Below, in pieces: positions 32,985 to 42,301 of a DNA stretch of 64,000 bases. The notes under the pieces were generated by a model that had not been told where the DNA came from, ran no database searches, and saw only the letters and a program-made list of their open reading frames with translations. The stretch is from assembly GCA_963753575.1 (NCBI GenBank), contig CAVWCR010000003.1:3534001-3598000 (forward strand), in the 5' to 3' direction. This DNA is from VAZQ01 sp963753575. GTDB taxonomy: Bacteria; Pseudomonadota; Alphaproteobacteria; Rhizobiales; Xanthobacteraceae. Made by a program: the position numbers and the translations under genes. The stretch's first letter is position 1; every line of letters starts with the position of its first letter.

Positions 32985-35900
32985 TCATCCCCCCTCCTTG
33001 GCCTCGAGCTGGGCCTTGAGCGCCGCGAGCTTGGCGAACGGCGAATTCGGATCGGGCTCGCGCTCGCGCTCGCGTCGGTCACGCCCGTCGCGGCCCTTGA
33101 TGTACTTGGCGCGCAACTCGGGATCGCGATCGGGCCGATCGGAACGCTCACGCTGCGGGCGATCGCCGCGTTGCGGCCGGCGCTGGTCGCGCTCAGGCCG
33201 ATCGGGCCGGTTGGGACGCTCGGCGCGCTGCTCGGGACGCTGCGACGGCTCGCTGCGCACGGGTTGATCGGTGCGGTCGGGTCGCTCACCCTGGCCGTGC
33301 CGGCGACGGTGACGGCGATGGGGCTCGCGGGCGCCCTCTCCCGCCACCGCCGGAGCGCCTTCGGCAGCCGCCACGGCCGGCGCGCCCTCGGCGGGCGCCT
33401 CGTGGGGGCGTTGCGCATGATGAGGCCGCCGCGGCCGGCGCTGACCATCGTGCCGGCCACCGGGCCGCCATACCTCGACCAGATCGGGCTCCACCGGCTT
33501 GGCCTCGACCGCCGGTGTCTCGGCCGGCACAGTTTCGGTCGCAAGCGTCTCGGTCGCAGGCGTTTCGGTCGCGGGCGTCTCGGTCGTCGTTGTTTCGGTC
33601 GTCGTTGTTTCGGTCACAGGCGTTTCGGCGACCGGTGCGGCCTCCGCGACCGGCGGCTCGGGCGCGGATGCGACCGCAGGCTCTGCCGCGTCGCCGACAG
33701 GCGCCGAGGCCTCGGGCGCAGGCGCGGCATCGACAGGCTGGTCGGCTGCGGGCGTCGGGTCGGCCGGCACCGTCGGAGGCGCCTCGGTGCTGGAGCGACC
33801 GGTAGCGGCGGCCAGGTCGGCCATCGCCATCGCGATATCCGCCATCACCATTTCCACCGCAGCAGCCGGCGACGGTTCAGCGGCGGGCGCGGCGGCTTCA
33901 ACGGGCGCAGCATCGGTCGCCGGCGCGGGAAGCGCCTCAGCCGCCACCGCCGGCGGCGCCGGCCGCGGGCGCATCTCCATGCGGTAGCCGAGCGAGCGCA
34001 GGATCGAGCCGAACTCCTCACCCGCGCAACCGGTGAGCGAGGTCATCGCGAGCGTGACCGTGAAGCCGCGGCCATCGAAGGAGGCAGCCGGTTTCGGCCC
34101 CGGCGAACCTTGGCGCCAGGCGAGCGCCGGGCGGATGATGTCGGCAAGCCGCTCCAGGATGTCGACACGCACCGCCCGCTCGCCGCACACGCGGTAGCCG
34201 GCGATCCGGTAGAGCGTACGGTCGATCTCCTTGTCGGCGAGAATCGAGGTGCGCCCGCTGGCGGCAAGCCGCTCGATCGCCTCGATGCCTTTGGTCTCCG
34301 GCCCGTCGTGCTTGAGCGTGTAGAGCTGCACCGCGAGCACGCGCGGCGCGGGCTTAAGCAGCAGCGGCAGGTAGATGTGATAGGCGCCGAAGCGCACGCC
34401 ATATTTGCGCAAGGTGGCGCGCGCGGGCTGATCCAGGCCCTTCACGTCCTCGGCTACCTTCTGGCGCTCGAGCACGCCAAGCCCCTCGGCAAGCTGGAAC
34501 GCGATGCCGCGCGCCATGCCGGTGATGTCCTCGGCGGCGGCGAGCTGGAACAGGGGGCCTAAGAACTTCTCGATGTGGGCCTTGAGCCAGAGGTCGAGCC
34601 GCGCCTGCACGGTGTCGCGCGACGCACCGGTCAGCTGCTCGTCGGCAACAATACGCACGCGCGGCTTGAGCGCCTCTTCGGCCGCCACGATCTTGCCGAC
34701 CGGCTGGCCCTGCCAGCGGATCACGCCATCGGTCGCCAGCACGAACTGGTCGTCGGGCGCCTGTCCGAGCCGGCTTGCGCGCGCGTCGATCTCCACCGCC
34801 AGCACCTTCTGGGCGGCGCCCGCGAGCGTCTTGGCGTCGGTGCCGGCCGACGACGCTTCGGGCGTGAACGTAAAGCCATCGAGCCGGCCGATGACGTGGC
34901 CTTCGACCACCACTTCGCCCGACTTGCGGATGTCGGTCTCGAGCGCGGTATTCTCGCGCATGCGCCGCATCAGCACGCTGGTGCGGCGATCGACGAAACG
35001 CTCGGTCAGCCGCTCGTGCAGCGCATCCGACAGCTTGTCCTCGACCGCGCGCGTGAGCCCCTGCCAATGCTCCGGATCGGCGAGCCAGTCGAGCCGGTTG
35101 GCCGCGAACGTCCAGGTCCGGATGTGGGCGATGCGATTGGACAGCGTATCGATGTCGCCTTCGATGTTGTCGGCGAGATCAACCTGGCGGGCGAACCAGT
35201 CGACGGGAAGCTTCCCTTCCCGCATCAGGTAGCCAAACAGCGTCATCACCAGCTCGGCGTGCGCAGCCGGCGAGATCTTACGATAGTCGGGAACCTGGCA
35301 GACCTCCCACAGCCGCGCGATCGCTTCCGGCGTGGTCGCCATGTTACGCACGTCCTCGTCGCGCGCGGCGTGATCGAGCACCAGGATGTCTTCCGCCACC
35401 GGCGCGCGCGTGAGGCCGTTCTCCTTCGGGGTCTCCGCGAGCGAGGCCTGCAGCGCCCCGAGCGAGAAGAAATCGAGCGCGGTGTTGCGCCACTGCAGCG
35501 TCTGGATCGGCTCGAACGAATGGCTCTCGAGCGCCTGCGCGAGCTCGGTCTCGAACGGCGGGCAGCGGCCGGTGGTGCCGAAGGTGCCGTCGCGGCTCGC
35601 ACGCCCGGCGCGACCGGCGATCTGGGCAAGCTCGGCCGGATTGAGGCGGCGGAACTGATAGCCGTCGAACTTGCGGTCGGACGCGAACGCGACGTGATCG
35701 ACGTCGAGGTTGAGGCCCATGCCGATGGCGTCGGTGGCGACCAGGTATTCGACATCGCCGGACTGATAGAGCGCGACCTGGGCGTTGCGCGTGCGCGGCG
35801 AGAGCGAGCCCATCACCACAGCCGCGCCGCCGCGCTGGCGGCGGATCAGCTCGGCGATGGCGTAGACCTCGTCGGCCGAGAACGCGACGATGGCCGAGCG

Positions 35901-36431
35901 GCGCGGCAAGCGCGTGATCTTTTTCTCGCCCGCGAAGCTGAGCTGCGAAAGCCGCGGCCGCGTCAGCACATGCGCGCCGGGCAAAAGCCGCTCCACCATC
36001 GGCCGCACGGTGGCGGCGCCGAGCACCAGCGTCTCTTCGCGCCCGCGCCGGTTGAGCATGCGGTCGGTGAACACATGGCCGCGCTCGAGATCGGCGCCGA
36101 GCTGCACCTCGTCAACGGCGAGAAACGCGACGTCGAGATCGCGCGGCATCGCCTCGACCGTCGCGACCCAGAAGCGCGGGTTCGAAGGCTTGATCTTCTC
36201 CTCACCGGTGATCAGCGCCACCGCTTCCGCGCCAACCCGCTCGACGCACTTGTTGTAGACCTCGCGCGCCAGAAGGCGCAGCGGCAGCCCGATGATGCCG
36301 GTCGAATGGCCGAGCATGCGCTCGATCGCAAGGTGGGTCTTGCCGGTGTTGGTCGGTCCCAGCACGGCGGTGACGCCGGCGCCACGGGCGCGGGCGTCGC
36401 GATTGGTCGGGGATGAGAATGATATGGGCAT
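32985..36431 (-). CDS. SUV3-like DExH RNA/DNA helicase with long disordered tail
   Basis: The 1148-residue protein has Walker A GPTNTGKTHLAIERML and motif II AVDEVQL. The helicase C domain follows, with LVATDAIGMGLNLDVDHVAFAS and AQIAGRAGRASRDGTFG motifs. Middle domains (about 350-800) match the mitochondrial SUV3-related group. Residues after about 850 are disordered: Ala/Pro/Glu-rich, then six five-residue TETxx repeats, then an Arg/Asp/Pro-rich basic tail (RPDRPERDQRRPQRGDRPQR) that probably binds RNA. It ends KLAALKAQLEAKEGG. The S4-domain gene follows. A role in RNA degradation or ribosome quality control is likely by family. Confidence 0.9.
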   Translation of the reverse strand: MPISFSSPTNRDARARGAGVTAVLGPTNTGKTHLAIERMLGHSTGIIGLPLRLLAREVYNKCVERVGAEAVALITGEEKIKPSNPRFWVATVEAMPRDLDVAFLAVDEVQLGADLERGHVFTDRMLNRRGREETLVLGAATVRPMVERLLPGAHVLTRPRLSQLSFAGEKKITRLPRRSAIVAFSADEVYAIAELIRRQRGGAAVVMGSLSPRTRNAQVALYQSGDVEYLVATDAIGMGLNLDVDHVAFASDRKFDGYQFRRLNPAELAQIAGRAGRASRDGTFGTTGRCPPFETELAQALESHSFEPIQTLQWRNTALDFFSLGALQASLAETPKENGLTRAPVAEDILVLDHAARDEDVRNMATTPEAIARLWEVCQVPDYRKISPAAHAELVMTLFGYLMREGKLPVDWFARQVDLADNIEGDIDTLSNRIAHIRTWTFAANRLDWLADPEHWQGLTRAVEDKLSDALHERLTERFVDRRTSVLMRRMRENTALETDIRKSGEVVVEGHVIGRLDGFTFTPEASSAGTDAKTLAGAAQKVLAVEIDARASRLGQAPDDQFVLATDGVIRWQGQPVGKIVAAEEALKPRVRIVADEQLTGASRDTVQARLDLWLKAHIEKFLGPLFQLAAAEDITGMARGIAFQLAEGLGVLERQKVAEDVKGLDQPARATLRKYGVRFGAYHIYLPLLLKPAPRVLAVQLYTLKHDGPETKGIEAIERLAASGRTSILADKEIDRTLYRIAGYRVCGERAVRVDILERLADIIRPALAWRQGSPGPKPAASFDGRGFTVTLAMTSLTGCAGEEFGSILRSLGYRMEMRPRPAPPAVAAEALPAPATDAAPVEAAAPAAEPSPAAAVEMVMADIAMAMADLAAATGRSSTEAPPTVPADPTPAADQPVDAAPAPEASAPVGDAAEPAVASAPEPPVAEAAPVAETPVTETTTTETTTTETPATETPATETLATETVPAETPAVEAKPVEPDLVEVWRPGGRHDGQRRPRRPHHAQRPHEAPAEGAPAVAAAEGAPAVAGEGAREPHRRHRRRHGQGERPDRTDQPVRSEPSQRPEQRAERPNRPDRPERDQRRPQRGDRPQRERSDRPDRDPELRAKYIKGRDGRDRREREREPDPNSPFAKLAALKAQLEAKEGG
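33532..33621 (-). repeat. 15-bp tandem repeat in the helicase tail
   Basis: Six successive 15-bp units related to GTTTCGGTCGCAGGC run through this stretch. On the coding strand they specify five-residue repeats of TETPA/TETTT type. Units 4 and 5 (GTCTCGGTCGTCGTT, GTTTCGGTCGTCGTT) are nearly identical, implying recent duplication. Copy number can change in frame. Confidence 0.85.
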
Positions 36432-36571
36432 CGATGATCGAACTCGACCTGGAAGCGTCTTGTGCTTCGCCGGGAGATGCTAGCGGGCGCGACTCGTTAT
36501 GTTCAACGAGGGGGGTAAACGCCATGTGCCTGGTTTCATGTGCCTGGTTTCACGTCTGGTCTCTCCAAGGC
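36432..36571. other. Upstream region of the helicase gene
   Basis: No gene is supported. The region must contain the promoter of the helicase-S4 operon (minus strand) and the 3' flank of the degraded toxin gene. A short direct repeat, ATGTGCCTGGTTTCA-like, occurs twice at 36523-36552. Confidence 0.4.
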
Positions 36572-36832
36572 TCACGTCGAGCCCGCGTGGTGGATGTGCG
36601 GTATCTCAATCGTTTCATCTACGATCCGATAGAAGACTTTGTAAGGGTTCGAGCGGAACACCCCGCGACGCTCGGAAACCTCTTCTGCGCTTTGTGGCCA
36701 AGATCTGATCCGCGTAAGAAGGATGCGTAGACGCGCCACACCCAAGGCGCCGCCGTCGGATAGTTCTGCATAGGATAGCTGATTATCTCGCTCAGGTCCT
36801 GAAGCGCTTCCTCAGTTGTCGGCGATCTTCAT
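36572..36832 (-). pseudogene. Degraded ParE/RelE-type toxin gene
   Basis: The minus strand starts ATGAAGATCGCC, then a +1 shifted frame reads EEALQDLSEIISYPMQNYP, the ParE N-terminal helix. The original frame returns as SAEEVSERRGVFRSNPYKVF, then YRIVDETIEIPHIHHAG, the ParE C-terminal strands. Start and stop are in the same frame and 261 nt apart, giving the normal 86-residue length with two compensating indels. The protein would be scrambled in the middle and is probably not active. Confidence 0.5.
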
Positions 36833-37061
36833 CGCCCACGAAATTTTGCACATGCGGCTTCGAACCGCTTCACTCGTTGCGAACTGACCAGCTTGACAGA
36901 GCTTTATGGCCTCGATCGTCCCCTTCCGGTTCTTCGGAGGTAGCTCGATAGGAACCTCATGCCGCGCCTGCAATTTCCAGCGCATAGGCAAGGAACCCTG
37001 CCCGGCCCGCCGCGAGCCCGCTTTTGATCCGTTCCATCCCTTCGTCCAGCATTCCGGCCAT
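36833..37061 (-). pseudogene. Possible antitoxin relic upstream of the ParE-like pseudogene
   Basis: A continuous minus-strand frame runs over the region and reads LCQAGQFATSEAVRSRM near its end, which resembles the C-terminal part of ParD-like antitoxins. The frame immediately precedes the toxin-like start. A second frame from 37061 (MAGMLDEGMERIKSGLAAG) stops after 34 codons. The assignment is weak and depends on the ParE neighbour. Confidence 0.3.
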
Positions 37062-37470
37062 GGTTGGCCTCGCCTCGCACCCAAAATTCTACGTTCGTAA
37101 CTGGCAGGTTAACACATAAGTCTCAGTCCCAAAACCACATGGGAATCATGCAGTTGAGAAAGCGGCTTTGATCCCGAAATTGGCATCCAACCAAGCCACC
37201 CCGCGTTGCCAACCCGCTGCATTGGCACGTGGTGCGGCGAATGCGTCTTGTACCACTTTGCAACAGGGACAAGTTGTGGATGTCCATGTGCTTAAGTTGT
37301 GGAACGAGTCTCGAACAAACAGCGCCCGAATCGGTGACTCGCCTGCTGTTCGTATTCGTTCACGGCGACATCTCGCGGCATCCTAACCGAGCGCCACAAG
37401 ATCGGGTAGCCGAACATTTTGGTATCTTTGGGTGCTGTGCCGGAATTCGTTAAGTGCCGAGGCGGCCGGT
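37062..37470. other. Non-coding stretch between the toxin relic and the DUF3108 gene
   Basis: Short frames exist on both strands but none has a ribosome-binding site, conserved motif or high-GC codon bias. I see no clear RNA gene or hairpin. Confidence 0.4.
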
Positions 37471-38343
37471 TCAACGCGACCGAATGCCGTTGGCCGACGC
37501 GCGCTGCGGGTAAGGCGTTGTAATGAACTGCGTCGCCTGCAGGACCCCCACTCCAAACGGCGTCGGCACCGACGCCCGATAAGGCACCATGAGGCGGGTA
37601 CCGGCGATCGGGGCAAGCCAGAGCTCGGCATCGCGCAGGTCTACGAGATACTTGATGACCGGTCGTGCCGGGATATGGCCGGCAACCGGCGAAAAATAGA
37701 CCGCACAGACGACCACGGTACCCTGGTAGCCCTTTTCCGATTTGACCTTGTCGAGCCGTTTATAAGCGAGCTTCAGATCATAGCGCATGCGGCCGTCGAA
37801 GATCGCCAGCTTGCGACGGCAGGCCTCTGGCGAAAAAGTGTCGCCGTTGCCGGGAACCCGCATGATCGCGGCCGTCATCGGATCGGTCACGCCGCGGCGA
37901 TGAGCATCGGTGACCGGGACCCGCTCCGGATTGGGGACGGACGGCGGCTCGGCCTCGTATTCCTTCACGGTGCCGCCGTTGAGCACCATGTGGACCTGGT
38001 CATATTTCTTGTCGGTCTTGATGCTCGATGCATAAGACGCCGCCAGCGGTTGACCGTTGGAGATGATTCCGCGCGCAGCGCTGGAGCCCTGTCCGCTCGC
38101 GAAGATCCGCATCAGGCCCACAGTCGATCCGCGCACTGAGGCGCTGTAATGACCGTCACGGACATCAATGGTCCAAGACCCGCGGCCGAACGGCACGCCG
38201 GCAAGCGACACGCCGTAATTAGCCTCAAGCTTGCCCTGGGCCTGTGCCCCACGGGCGGCATCAACCATGAAGGCAGCCGATACGGCCACCCCGAAAACGA
38301 TCGTATATCGAGCAGCCTGATGTGCAGCCTGTTGTGACGTCAC
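37471..38343 (-). CDS. DUF3108-domain exported protein
   Basis: The 290-residue protein has a signal-like segment (YTIVFGVAVSAAFMVDAARGAQAQ). The DUF3108 beta-rich domain follows: KLEANYGVSLAGVPFGRGSW, MTAAIMRVPGNGDTFSPEACRRKLAIFDGRMRYDLKL in segments, and GTVVVCAVYFSPVAGHIP. The family is periplasmic and of unknown function. The GTG at 38343 is chosen because GGAAGGA lies 9 nt upstream; a TTG two codons earlier is possible. It diverges from rpmB. Confidence 0.85.
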   Translation of the reverse strand: MTSQQAAHQAARYTIVFGVAVSAAFMVDAARGAQAQGKLEANYGVSLAGVPFGRGSWTIDVRDGHYSASVRGSTVGLMRIFASGQGSSAARGIISNGQPLAASYASSIKTDKKYDQVHMVLNGGTVKEYEAEPPSVPNPERVPVTDAHRRGVTDPMTAAIMRVPGNGDTFSPEACRRKLAIFDGRMRYDLKLAYKRLDKVKSEKGYQGTVVVCAVYFSPVAGHIPARPVIKYLVDLRDAELWLAPIAGTRLMVPYRASVPTPFGVGVLQATQFITTPYPQRASANGIRSR

Positions 38344-38647
38344 GAGCAAAGGTCCTTCCGCTCGCGGCTGAAATGAAGGAGCGCCGCGCCCGCCAATCCC
38401 GGGGGCCTCCGAGCAAGGACTGGTGGCCTCCCCCGCCGCCGCCTCGCGCGAATCCTACTTAACCGACTCTAACCTTTGCCCTGCCATCTTGGCTCGATCA
38501 AGGCAATTTCAAAGGGATAGGGCTACCGCGAGGGGCCGGCAGTTCCGGAGCCGGTGATCATCACGGGCCCTGCGGGGGGACAACCCTCGGGTTCCGCCGG
38601 AAAGCCCCCCCAAGGCGGCCCCTTCAGCCGCCCCCGGCCCCGTTCGC
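38344..38647. other. Divergent intergenic region between the DUF3108 gene and rpmB
   Basis: This GC-rich, purine/pyrimidine-skewed DNA carries several CCGGC/GCCGG stems (38530-38640) and no gene. It contains the promoters for both divergent genes; the rpmB promoter is annotated separately. Confidence 0.5.
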
Positions 38648-38676
38648 TTGACGCTTGCACCCCCCGCCACTATACG
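38648..38676 (+). promoter_or_regulatory. Sigma-70-type promoter of rpmB
   Basis: The -35 element TTGACG (38648-38653) and the -10 element TATACG (38671-38676) are separated by exactly 17 bp. Transcription would start near 38684, about 70 nt before the rpmB start codon. Confidence 0.7.
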
Positions 38677-38753
38677 TCCGGCGATCTCCTTAAAGAGCCG
38701 AAGCGCCCCTTGACGGGCGCATTTCTACGCTCCCGATTGAAGAGGAACTCGCC

Positions 38754-39059
38754 ATGTCGCGGCGATGCGAACTGACCGGCAAAGCGGCGCAGGTCGGGCA
38801 CAAAGTGAGCCACTCGAACCGCAAGACCAAGCGGCGGTTTCTGCCCAACCTGCTCAACGTGACCGTGATGTCGGACGCGCTGGGCCGCTCCGTGAAGCTG
38901 CGGATCTCGGCCAATGCGCTCAAGACGATCGATCATCGGGGCGGACTCGACGCCTTCCTGATGAAGGCCAAGGACGCCGAGCTTTCGCCCCGCGTGCTCG
39001 ATCTCAAGCGCCAGATCAGGAAGAAGGCGACGAGTAGCGAAGTCGCGACCAGCGAATAG
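38754..39059 (+). CDS. rpmB: 50S ribosomal protein L28
   Basis: The 101-residue protein begins MSRRCELTGKAAQVGHKVSH and contains SNRKTKRRFLPNLLNVTV, the L28 signature. It ends with a Lys/Ser-rich alphaproteobacterial extension. L28 is a component of the large ribosomal subunit. GAGGAA lies 8-13 nt upstream of the ATG. The gene is monocistronic with its own promoter. Confidence 0.97.
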   Translation: MSRRCELTGKAAQVGHKVSHSNRKTKRRFLPNLLNVTVMSDALGRSVKLRISANALKTIDHRGGLDAFLMKAKDAELSPRVLDLKRQIRKKATSSEVATSE

Positions 39060-39717
39060 GGGAAAACCCCGGTCGCTTGCTCACCGCCAGGTCGCGGCCT
39101 CACTAACGCACCCGCCAAAGGCGTATCGACGTTCACAGTCGCGTTGACGCAAGCCGAAAGAATGCGAGGTCGTTGGCAGCAAGTTTGCGCCACGGCGCTG
39201 CGGATCGCAGAACCCAGAAGATGGCCTCGAACACGGCGGTCGTTCACGCGCTGGATACCGCGCGATTTGCTCGGCAACATCGGCCTGATGCCTGGCTACC
39301 CATGAGCGGCGAGTTCGTGGCGGATGATTCGAGCCCCCGGTTCAGGAGCTTGAAGACGGCTTGACGACCAGTCCCAACATGCCCTGACGTTGTGCCTTTC
39401 CATAAGGTCTCTTGCAGACGCCGGCGGGCCGGGAAAACGCTTCCTGGGCACCCAGGATTCGCAACCGTCATCGCCGACGCGCGCGGTCAGGTGTGATCAT
39501 CGTTGTCGCCTTTGTTGCATCCGGGGTCGCGGAGCGCGCAGTTGACATCCTCAGTCGGCATCACGTCTCGCCCGTCGCGGTCGGCAACGTCGCCGCCTAC
39601 CCGCCCGGGCAGGTCTCAAGCCGAGGCCTATTGGGGCCGACGCGCGCCATCGATATGGTGAGCGGCAAGCAGCTGCCCCGCATCTGCTGATTGCATCCGG
39701 TCAACGCCGAGAAACCA
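39060..39717. other. Long intergenic region downstream of rpmB, no gene called
   Basis: About 650 bp without a convincing gene. A plus-strand frame (39412-39690) reads VIIVVAFVASGVAERAVDIL, hydrophobic and then low-complexity, with no RBS and no recognised domain; it might be a decayed gene. The composition is less GC-skewed than in neighbouring genes. Confidence 0.4.
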
Positions 39718-40698
39718 ATGAGCACCAAAGACGCGACTGGAAATCCACACCGTCTTTCTCAATCACGCATACCTGCGCCGGCCCATCCGCATCTGAGGCG
39801 GGAGCCGTTGCCCTGGCAGCAGCCGAAGCCGGTCGAGGAAGATCCTGAAGCGTCGCTGCGTGTGCAGGCCAGCCTACAGGCGCCGGGCTACCGCTTGGCC
39901 GATCAGGATATTGACTTCCTTCACCGCGATGACGTGCGCGGCGTACGGCTGCAGGTGGACTACCTCAAGGCCGAGCTCCTGCTTGAGGAGCACCGCATCC
40001 GGCACACCATCGTGGTGTTCGGCAGCACGCGAATCTGCGAGCCCGCTGTCGCGCGCCGCAAGGTCGAAGCACTGCGCACCGCACTGGCGGCCGATGCCGG
40101 CAACGCCGATTTGGCCCGCCGGTTAGCGATTGCCGAGCGGGTTGCAGCCAAGAGCCATTATTATGACCTGGCGCGCGAATTCGGACGGATCGTCGGCGAC
40201 GCCAATCAGCGCCAGCCCGATCACACCGTCATCATGACCGGCGGGGGGCCTGGGATGATGGAGGCTGCCAACCGTGGAGCGTTCGATGCCGGCGCCAAAT
40301 CCATCGGTCTCAACATCAGCCTCCCCCACGAACAATACCCTAATCCGTACGTCACCAGCGACCTATGCTTCAGATTCCATTATTTCGCTCTTCGAAAAAT
40401 GCACTTTCTATTGCGGGCAAAGGCGCTGGTCGCATTTCCGGGAGGCTACGGCACGTTCGATGAATTGTTCGAGGTGCTTACGCTGATCCAGACGCGAAAA
40501 ATCAAGCCGATCCCCGTGGTGCTGGTGGGCGAGAGCTATTGGCGGCGAGCAGTCGACATGGAATTTCTCGTCGATGAAGGTGTCATCGATCTGGAAGACC
40601 GCGAACTGTTCTGGTTCGCCGAAACCGCCCAGGACATTTGGGACGGCATCCTGCATTGGCATCGCGCCAGCGGCGAGCCCCTTCATCCCGCCGCGTGA
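39718..40698 (+). CDS. LOG-family / TIGR00730 Rossmann-fold protein
   Basis: The 326-residue protein carries the lysine-decarboxylase-like (LOG) motifs MTGGGPGMMEAANRGAFDAG and FPGGYGTFDELFEVLTLIQ, the PGGxGTxxE signature. The family includes cytokinin-activating phosphoribohydrolases and nucleotide 5'-monophosphate nucleosidases. It is longer than plant-type LOG (about 190 aa), with an N-terminal extension of about 100 residues. The ATG at 39718 is used. A metallo-beta-lactamase gene follows 80 nt downstream in the same direction. A nucleotide-recycling role is an inference from family. Confidence 0.85.
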   Translation: MSTKDATGNPHRLSQSRIPAPAHPHLRREPLPWQQPKPVEEDPEASLRVQASLQAPGYRLADQDIDFLHRDDVRGVRLQVDYLKAELLLEEHRIRHTIVVFGSTRICEPAVARRKVEALRTALAADAGNADLARRLAIAERVAAKSHYYDLAREFGRIVGDANQRQPDHTVIMTGGGPGMMEAANRGAFDAGAKSIGLNISLPHEQYPNPYVTSDLCFRFHYFALRKMHFLLRAKALVAFPGGYGTFDELFEVLTLIQTRKIKPIPVVLVGESYWRRAVDMEFLVDEGVIDLEDRELFWFAETAQDIWDGILHWHRASGEPLHPAA

Positions 40699-40778
40699 AG
40701 GAGCATCATGGGCGCATCTCCTTCCCATCCTCGGTCCGTCGTTTTGTTGGAATTGCGCATTTTATAGAGGGCATCGTC

Positions 40779-42167
40779 GTGAGATTATCTTTCCATGGTG
40801 CCAATCGTAGCGTCACCGGCTCGTGTCACCTGATCGAGTGCGCTGGTCGGCGCGTTCTGATCGATTGTGGCATGTATCAAGGGAGCCGCGAGCTTGATGA
40901 GGAGAACGCCGAACCATTTGGTTTTGATCCCAGCGCCATCGATTACGTGCTGTTGACGCACGCGCATCTCGACCATTGCGGCCGCCTGCCGCTGCTGGTC
41001 AAGAGAGGATTTCACGGCGAAATCATCACGACCTCCGCCTCCCGGGAGCTGAGTTGGCTGGTGCTGCTGGACGCCGCCCACTTGCAAGAAGAAGAGGCTC
41101 GTCGCCGAGCCCGCAGGGCGACGCGCCATGGAAATCGGCACGCCAATAGTGCGCCGCTCTATTCGATCATCGATACGCTGAACACCTTTAGTTTCTTCGG
41201 ACGCAATGTCGCCTACGGACAGCCGCTCGATCTTGCCGCCGGGCTGCGCGTCGCTTTTTTTGACGCCGGACATATCCTCGGCTCGGCCAGCATCTTCATG
41301 GAGCTGGAGGAAGGAACGCGCCACTGCAGCGTGCTGTTCTCGGGCGACCTCGGCAATTCGGGACGGCCGTTGCTGCGTGATCCTGCGACCCCGCCGCGGA
41401 CGGATGTAGTGGTGATGGAGACGACGTATGGCAACCGATTGCATAAGCCGCTAGCGCCTTCGGTCGATGAACTCTATGAGGCAATCACGGACAATCTCAG
41501 GCGCGGGGGAAATGTTGTCATCCCTACCTTTGCCTTGGAACGCGCGCAGGAGCTGCTCTATTACCTGCGCGTGGGTATTGAACAGGGTCGATTGTCACGA
41601 TCGCTTCAGGTATTTCTTGACTCCCCGATGGCGATTTCTGCCACCGAGATCTTTGAGCGTCACCCCGAGTGTTATGAGCCGAAGACCGCCGAACTGTTTC
41701 GCGAAGGACGCGATCCCTTACGCCTGCCCGGATTGCACTTTGTGCGGGAAACGGCCGAATCGATTGCGCTCAATAACATAGGGGGCGGCGCCATCATCAT
41801 GGCCGGTTCGGGCATGTGCACGGGCGGGCGCGTGCGTCATCACCTCAAGCACAATCTTTGGCGCAACGATTCAACCATCATATTCGTCGGTTTCGCGGCG
41901 ATTGGAACCCCCGCCCGCCAGATCATAGATGGCGCCAAGGAGGTGACCATTCTTGGCGAGCGGATTCCGGTGCGAGCCCGTATCCATACCATCAACGGTT
42001 TCTCGGCCCACGCCGACCAAGCCGAACTGCTCGCTTGGCACAAGCACGCCCATGCCCGCCGCACATTCCTCGTACACGGCGAAGAAAGCACCATGCGCGA
42101 GTTTGCGGCAAAGCTTACGGACACGCAGGTCGAAATGCCTACCCGCGGCGACACCGTCGAGTTTTAG
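40779..42167 (+). CDS. MBL-fold RNA-processing-type hydrolase (beta-CASP)
   Basis: The 462-residue protein has the metal site YVLLTHAHLDHCGRLPLLV and an FDAGHILGSASIFMEL strand. The beta-CASP region follows (VVIPTFALERAQELLYYL), and a C-terminal RMMBL block (RARIHTINGFSAHADQAELLAW). This is the KH-less CPSF73-like group of 5' exonucleases and endonucleases acting on RNA. The GTG at 40779 has GAGG 9 nt upstream. It follows the LOG-family gene and may be co-transcribed. Confidence 0.9.
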   Translation: MRLSFHGANRSVTGSCHLIECAGRRVLIDCGMYQGSRELDEENAEPFGFDPSAIDYVLLTHAHLDHCGRLPLLVKRGFHGEIITTSASRELSWLVLLDAAHLQEEEARRRARRATRHGNRHANSAPLYSIIDTLNTFSFFGRNVAYGQPLDLAAGLRVAFFDAGHILGSASIFMELEEGTRHCSVLFSGDLGNSGRPLLRDPATPPRTDVVVMETTYGNRLHKPLAPSVDELYEAITDNLRRGGNVVIPTFALERAQELLYYLRVGIEQGRLSRSLQVFLDSPMAISATEIFERHPECYEPKTAELFREGRDPLRLPGLHFVRETAESIALNNIGGGAIIMAGSGMCTGGRVRHHLKHNLWRNDSTIIFVGFAAIGTPARQIIDGAKEVTILGERIPVRARIHTINGFSAHADQAELLAWHKHAHARRTFLVHGEESTMREFAAKLTDTQVEMPTRGDTVEF

Positions 42168-42301
42168 GCAAGAGTGGGCAACCGAATTGGCCACCCAGCG
42201 TTGCGCCGCCCGCGCGCGCGTCGGCTGCCGCACGGTCCAAAGATGACAGAACCCGTCTGGCTAATGCGATGGACGGGGCCGAACCGCTGCTCGCGTCTCC
42301 C

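Noticed and set aside
34575..36416. 613-codon plus-strand open frame opposite the helicase
   Set aside because: It is antisense to a strongly supported helicase. Its Arg/Gly/Ala/His-rich composition is typical of GC-rich shadow frames.
39412..39690. Plus-strand frame of 92 codons downstream of rpmB
   Set aside because: No ribosome-binding site, no recognised domain and mixed composition. I list the area as intergenic.
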